From CAVXFB01 sp963760935 (GTDB taxonomy: Bacteria; Planctomycetota; Planctomycetia; Pirellulales; Thermoguttaceae): a stretch of 64,000 bases of DNA. Location of the stretch: contig CAVXFB010000008.1 of assembly GCA_963760935.1 (NCBI GenBank), positions 930,001-994,000 on the forward strand. The letters run 5' to 3'. Within the stretch, counting starts at the first letter, position 1; each line of letters opens with the position of its first letter. The notes under the pieces were generated by a model, which searched no databases, was not told where the DNA came from, and saw only the letters and a program-made list of their open reading frames with translations. Made by a program: the position numbers and the translations under genes. Below are positions 60,846 through 64,000 of the stretch, piece after piece.

Positions 60846-63725
60846 GTGTACCAGAACAAGACTCTTGTCCTGATTTTCTGCATGCATCGCAGCGGATCGA
60901 GCTTTCTGGCCAATGCCCTGCAGCGGTTAGGAATGTCGTTGGGGCCATTCGAGTTGCTGGGTCCGCATACAAGTAACCAGCACGGACATTTTGAAGCGAT
61001 TCCCATTTTGAAATTGACGCGCCAGCTGCAAGCGGCATTGCTGGGGTTTCCCGACGTGATTCCCAGTTCCTCGGACCTGCTGCGGCAATTCGTCGATCGC
61101 GGTGGCCTATGGCTGCCGAACGTTGCCCCGACGGAATCTGTATTACAGCGAGGCAGAGACCTGCTTGGGCAATTGATCGACTCGGGAAACGTATGCGGTA
61201 TCAAAGACCCGCGAGTTCCCCTGTTATGGCCGTTCTGGAAAGGGGTCATAGCGGGCTTCCCGGGGCTGCGGGTGGTGCCGCTGTTTCTCATTCGGTCGCC
61301 GCATGAGATTGCCATGAGCCTGTTCTTACGCGATTCCCATCGATATCAGGACGCCTTGGACGTTGCGGCCATTCACTTCGTCCGGATGTTCGCCATCATG
61401 GATAGTTGGCAGGGAGTGTACGGCGTGGTTCGCTTCGATCCAAAAAACTTGGCAGAAGACCTACGCAGCGCGGCTCGCCTGTGCGGTTTGGAATGGCAAG
61501 AAGATGTCCTGAGTGACGTGTACGATTCCGAGTGCCAACATCATGAGCAAGCGGTGGTCGCCCATCGTGCCCAAGAGTTGTTTCACCGTTTGACTGGAAC
61601 GTCCGACGTTGGTTCGTCGGCGAACAACGCCCTGAGGCTCCAACAGGATGCCGCTATCCGCGAGGAGGCCAGTCGAGAGCAAGTCGTGCACCTCAAGGCC
61701 GACGCTGTTCGACAAGGTGCGGAGATCTCGCGCCTCGGGCGGGAACTTGCGCAGAAGAGATTCGAACTGTCGGCGGCCCTTGTCCGAGTAAAGCGGTTTG
61801 AGACCTATCCTCTTATCCGCTTCGGCCTCCAAGCGCGGCACAACTTGCGCCGATTGCAGCTGCTTGCCGGAATGGCCTGGACGACGTTATGCCGGGAAGG
61901 GCCGTGGACGTTGTTCGCGAAGAGCCGCCGTAGACTTCGCGACGTTCTGCGACGCCGCCACTCGGTCTTGCCAGTCTGGGATGGTGTGATGGTGAGCGTG
62001 GTTATTCCGGTCTACGATCGGACGGACGTCCTGCGAAAGAGTATCAACTCGATTCTAAGTCAGGACTTTCAGGATTTCGAGGTCTTGTTGGCCTGCGATG
62101 GTTCACCGCCGGAGACACTACGCGTGATCCAGGAATATGCCGACCATCCCAAGGTACGGATTTTCTCCTGGCCCGAGAATAGTGGCGGACCAGTCAGAGG
62201 GCGAAACCTGATGATCGACCAAGCTCGCGGCAAATACATCGCTTTTCAAGACAGCGACGATCTGGCGGAGCCGCACCGGCTGCGCGTATGTGTCGAAGCC
62301 TTGGAAGAGGGAGAAGCTGATGTGGTTTACGGTGGTTTCCGTGCGCTGACTGAGTGGAATGAGGATTGGCGCGACCATCATTTGCAGAACGGCCAGGTGG
62401 TCTTGTCGCCTCACTGCAATCTTGCCTCGCTTCGCAAGCTTTGCATTCCGATTCAAGGCACGGTCATGGCACGGGCGTCCGCGCTGCGCTTAGTGGGTGG
62501 CTTGAAACCTGAGATGTGCTACCGTGAGGATCACGAGCTATGGGTACGGATGGCCGCGCGGAACTATCGATTCCGAGCCCTGCCCAAGGTGCTCAGCTCG
62601 CTTCGGCTTCATTCGGCAAACCTGGAGTTGAAACACTACCAAGACTCCTCGCGGTGGCACCGGAAACTACTGGAGGTCTATGGTGAGCGCGGTCCACTGC
62701 TTCCGCGGGTGGCATTCCTGTTGCCTAGTTTGGATGTGAGCGGCGGCGTCGCCGTGGTGCTTCAGTACGCCCATCGACTCCAGATGCTGGGTCACGAGGT
62801 GATGGTGCTTACAGTAGACGACAATTCGCAATGCGATTGGTTCCCCTATCGTTCTTTCCGCATTGTGCCACTTTCCCAGGTCCGGGGAGAAGTATTGGAC
62901 GTTTTGGTGGCCACTTTCTGGACCACCGCGCCGCTGGTGCAATCGATTCAGGCTGGGCGGAAGTTCTACTTCATCCAGTCGGACGAGAGTCGTTTCTATC
63001 CCGGTGACGAAGAGAAGCAACGATTAGCCCTGGGAACCTATCGTTTGGACCTGGAAATGATCACCGTGGCTCGGTGGCTGCAACAGTGGCTCAAGGATCG
63101 TTTCGACCGCGATGCGCACTATTTGCCCAATGGCATCGACAACTCACTTTTCCACCCCGCGGCGCCTCTGGAGTCCAAAGGGACGAGCCCCCGGGTATTG
63201 TTAGAGGGTCCGATCGATTTACCGTTCAAAGGAATGCAAAAAGCCTTCCAGGCTGTGGCGGACCTAGATTGCGAGGTTTGGTGCGTGAGCAGTGCGGGCA
63301 GGCCCGCGCGACGCTGGCATTGCGATCGGTTTCTTGGTAAGGTGCCGCACTTCCAGATGAAGCATATCTACTCCAGTTGTGACGTCTTACTAAAGATGAG
63401 CGAAGTTGAGTCATTTTGCCTGCCGCCGCTGGAGATGATGGCCTGTGGGCAGGGGGCCTGCGTGATCGGCGAGGTCACCGGCATCGACGAGTACGTCCAA
63501 GACGGTGTTAACGCGCTGGTGGTCAAGCAGGGCGACGTCACGGCTGCCCGCCGGGCCGTGCAGCGGTTGATCGAAGACCCCGAGCTGCGTCGGCGGCTGA
63601 TCGAAAACGGCTTGAAGACAGCCCAACGGTTCGAGTGGGACAGCTTGACCGCACGGCTACAGGAGATCTTCTTCTCCCGTGTGCCTACCGGGCAGTCGGA
63701 GGTGCCCACCCGCCAAGCGGCATAG
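60846..63725 (+). CDS. Sulfotransferase - GT2 - GT4 fusion enzyme
   Basis: 959 aa. The GTG start has AAAGGA seven bases upstream. Residues 1-235: sulfotransferase-like, with the PAPS loop FCMHRSGSSFLANAL (11-25) and CGIKDPRVPLLWPFW. About 260-330: coiled coil (HLKADAVRQGAEISRLGRELAQKRFELSAALVRV). About 380-610: GT2 family (VMVSVVIPVYDRTDVLRKSINSILSQDFQDFEVLLACDGS, then DSDD as the metal site, and WVRMAARNYRF). About 625-950: GT4/GT1 (VAFLLPSLDVSGGVAVVLQYAHRLQMLGHEVMVLT, then SEVESFCLPPLEMMACGQGACVIGEVTG). No membrane segments. Such a protein could extend and sulfate a surface glycan in one assembly; substrates unknown. Confidence 0.85.
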   Translation: MYQNKTLVLIFCMHRSGSSFLANALQRLGMSLGPFELLGPHTSNQHGHFEAIPILKLTRQLQAALLGFPDVIPSSSDLLRQFVDRGGLWLPNVAPTESVLQRGRDLLGQLIDSGNVCGIKDPRVPLLWPFWKGVIAGFPGLRVVPLFLIRSPHEIAMSLFLRDSHRYQDALDVAAIHFVRMFAIMDSWQGVYGVVRFDPKNLAEDLRSAARLCGLEWQEDVLSDVYDSECQHHEQAVVAHRAQELFHRLTGTSDVGSSANNALRLQQDAAIREEASREQVVHLKADAVRQGAEISRLGRELAQKRFELSAALVRVKRFETYPLIRFGLQARHNLRRLQLLAGMAWTTLCREGPWTLFAKSRRRLRDVLRRRHSVLPVWDGVMVSVVIPVYDRTDVLRKSINSILSQDFQDFEVLLACDGSPPETLRVIQEYADHPKVRIFSWPENSGGPVRGRNLMIDQARGKYIAFQDSDDLAEPHRLRVCVEALEEGEADVVYGGFRALTEWNEDWRDHHLQNGQVVLSPHCNLASLRKLCIPIQGTVMARASALRLVGGLKPEMCYREDHELWVRMAARNYRFRALPKVLSSLRLHSANLELKHYQDSSRWHRKLLEVYGERGPLLPRVAFLLPSLDVSGGVAVVLQYAHRLQMLGHEVMVLTVDDNSQCDWFPYRSFRIVPLSQVRGEVLDVLVATFWTTAPLVQSIQAGRKFYFIQSDESRFYPGDEEKQRLALGTYRLDLEMITVARWLQQWLKDRFDRDAHYLPNGIDNSLFHPAAPLESKGTSPRVLLEGPIDLPFKGMQKAFQAVADLDCEVWCVSSAGRPARRWHCDRFLGKVPHFQMKHIYSSCDVLLKMSEVESFCLPPLEMMACGQGACVIGEVTGIDEYVQDGVNALVVKQGDVTAARRAVQRLIEDPELRRRLIENGLKTAQRFEWDSLTARLQEIFFSRVPTGQSEVPTRQAA

Positions 63726-64000
63726 CGCAGTCAGGCAGGGAGAATCGGGCCGTAATAGACGGTTGGGAAGGCCCGTTCCACGGCTTCCTGGTGTTCCATC
63801 TAACGTTCCATTTGCGGTCCCCCTTCGCCTGCCCGCCGTCTCGTTTGGCATGCCGGCAGGGCGATTCCCAGATTGCCAGTACTGAATTCAAGTCGTTGGA
63901 AAGTCGTCGGGAATGACGTTTCCAATACCGGCTAGCCGCATTGGGGGGGGCGTCGCCAGCGACTCGCCCCAGAGCGTAACCGGCGCAAAGTCAAATTCAC
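63726..64000. other. Intergenic to end of window
   Basis: No gene or RNA recognised in the final 275 bases; short frames on both strands are Arg/Pro-rich and look random. Confidence 0.4.

Noticed and set aside
60482..61315. 277-codon minus-strand frame at the start of the sulfotransferase fusion
   Set aside because: Antisense to the PAPS-binding domain; composition Arg/Pro/Ser-rich with no domain.
1..64000. tRNA or rRNA genes
   Set aside because: No cloverleaf with a GGTTCGA-type T-loop or conserved rRNA block was recognised; a dedicated search could still find one.

Overview
The window looks like chromosomal DNA of a planctomycete, probably near Pirellulales. The evidence is: a BBP7-type outer-membrane protein; three giant secreted proteins carrying the planctomycete N-terminal signature (FEQLEQRQLLSA, FEALEPRCMLSG, CEMLEERCLLSS); dockerin and PEP-CTERM modules; and the 3' end of hisS followed by a HYExAFE-type gene. 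This assignment is from protein families recognised by eye; no search was run.

Layout. 1-765: hisS 3' end and a HYExAFE gene that stops abruptly. About 766 to 36,660 reads as an accessory island, possibly several nested mobile elements. It contains: (i) 1.5-7.5 kb, a tightly coupled operon of four DNA methyltransferases plus a RecA-like ATPase; (ii) 8.1-15.9 kb, minus-strand genes for a HEAT-repeat Tat protein, three PD-(D/E)XK-type nucleases, a PPP phosphatase and a sigma-54 activator with a DHH-like sensor domain; (iii) 16-21 kb, a plasmid-like module with a probable replication/DNA-binding gene cut in two by an IS4-family element, four iteron-like repeats, an excisionase-type HTH gene and gene remnants; (iv) 21.2-29.8 kb, one giant secreted lipase-like/PPC/dockerin gene broken by two frameshifts; (v) 30.5-36.6 kb, a string of short unknown genes, a RuvB-like ATPase, an excisionase-like protein, a tyrosine integrase and a small sigma-like factor.

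The most striking signal is an 11-base motif, CGACTGATGTC. It sits just before almost every gene of region (v) and recurs in the leader of the ATPase gene in region (i), tying the two ends of the island together. Because a strong hairpin can lie immediately before it, I suspect it is an expression signal, perhaps read by the island's own sigma-like protein.

36.7-64 kb is more host-like: an intact IS4-family element with 9-bp target duplication, a HEAT/membrane/coiled-coil operon, the BBP7 barrel, glycosyltransferases, two giant secreted repeat proteins (one with five 381-bp tandem repeats and a terminal HExxHxxGxxD site), an outer-membrane protein, a lipoprotein, a dead ISL3 transposase, a strikingly AT-rich PEP-CTERM gene, and a sulfotransferase-GT2-GT4 fusion. 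I saw no tRNA, rRNA or CRISPR array.
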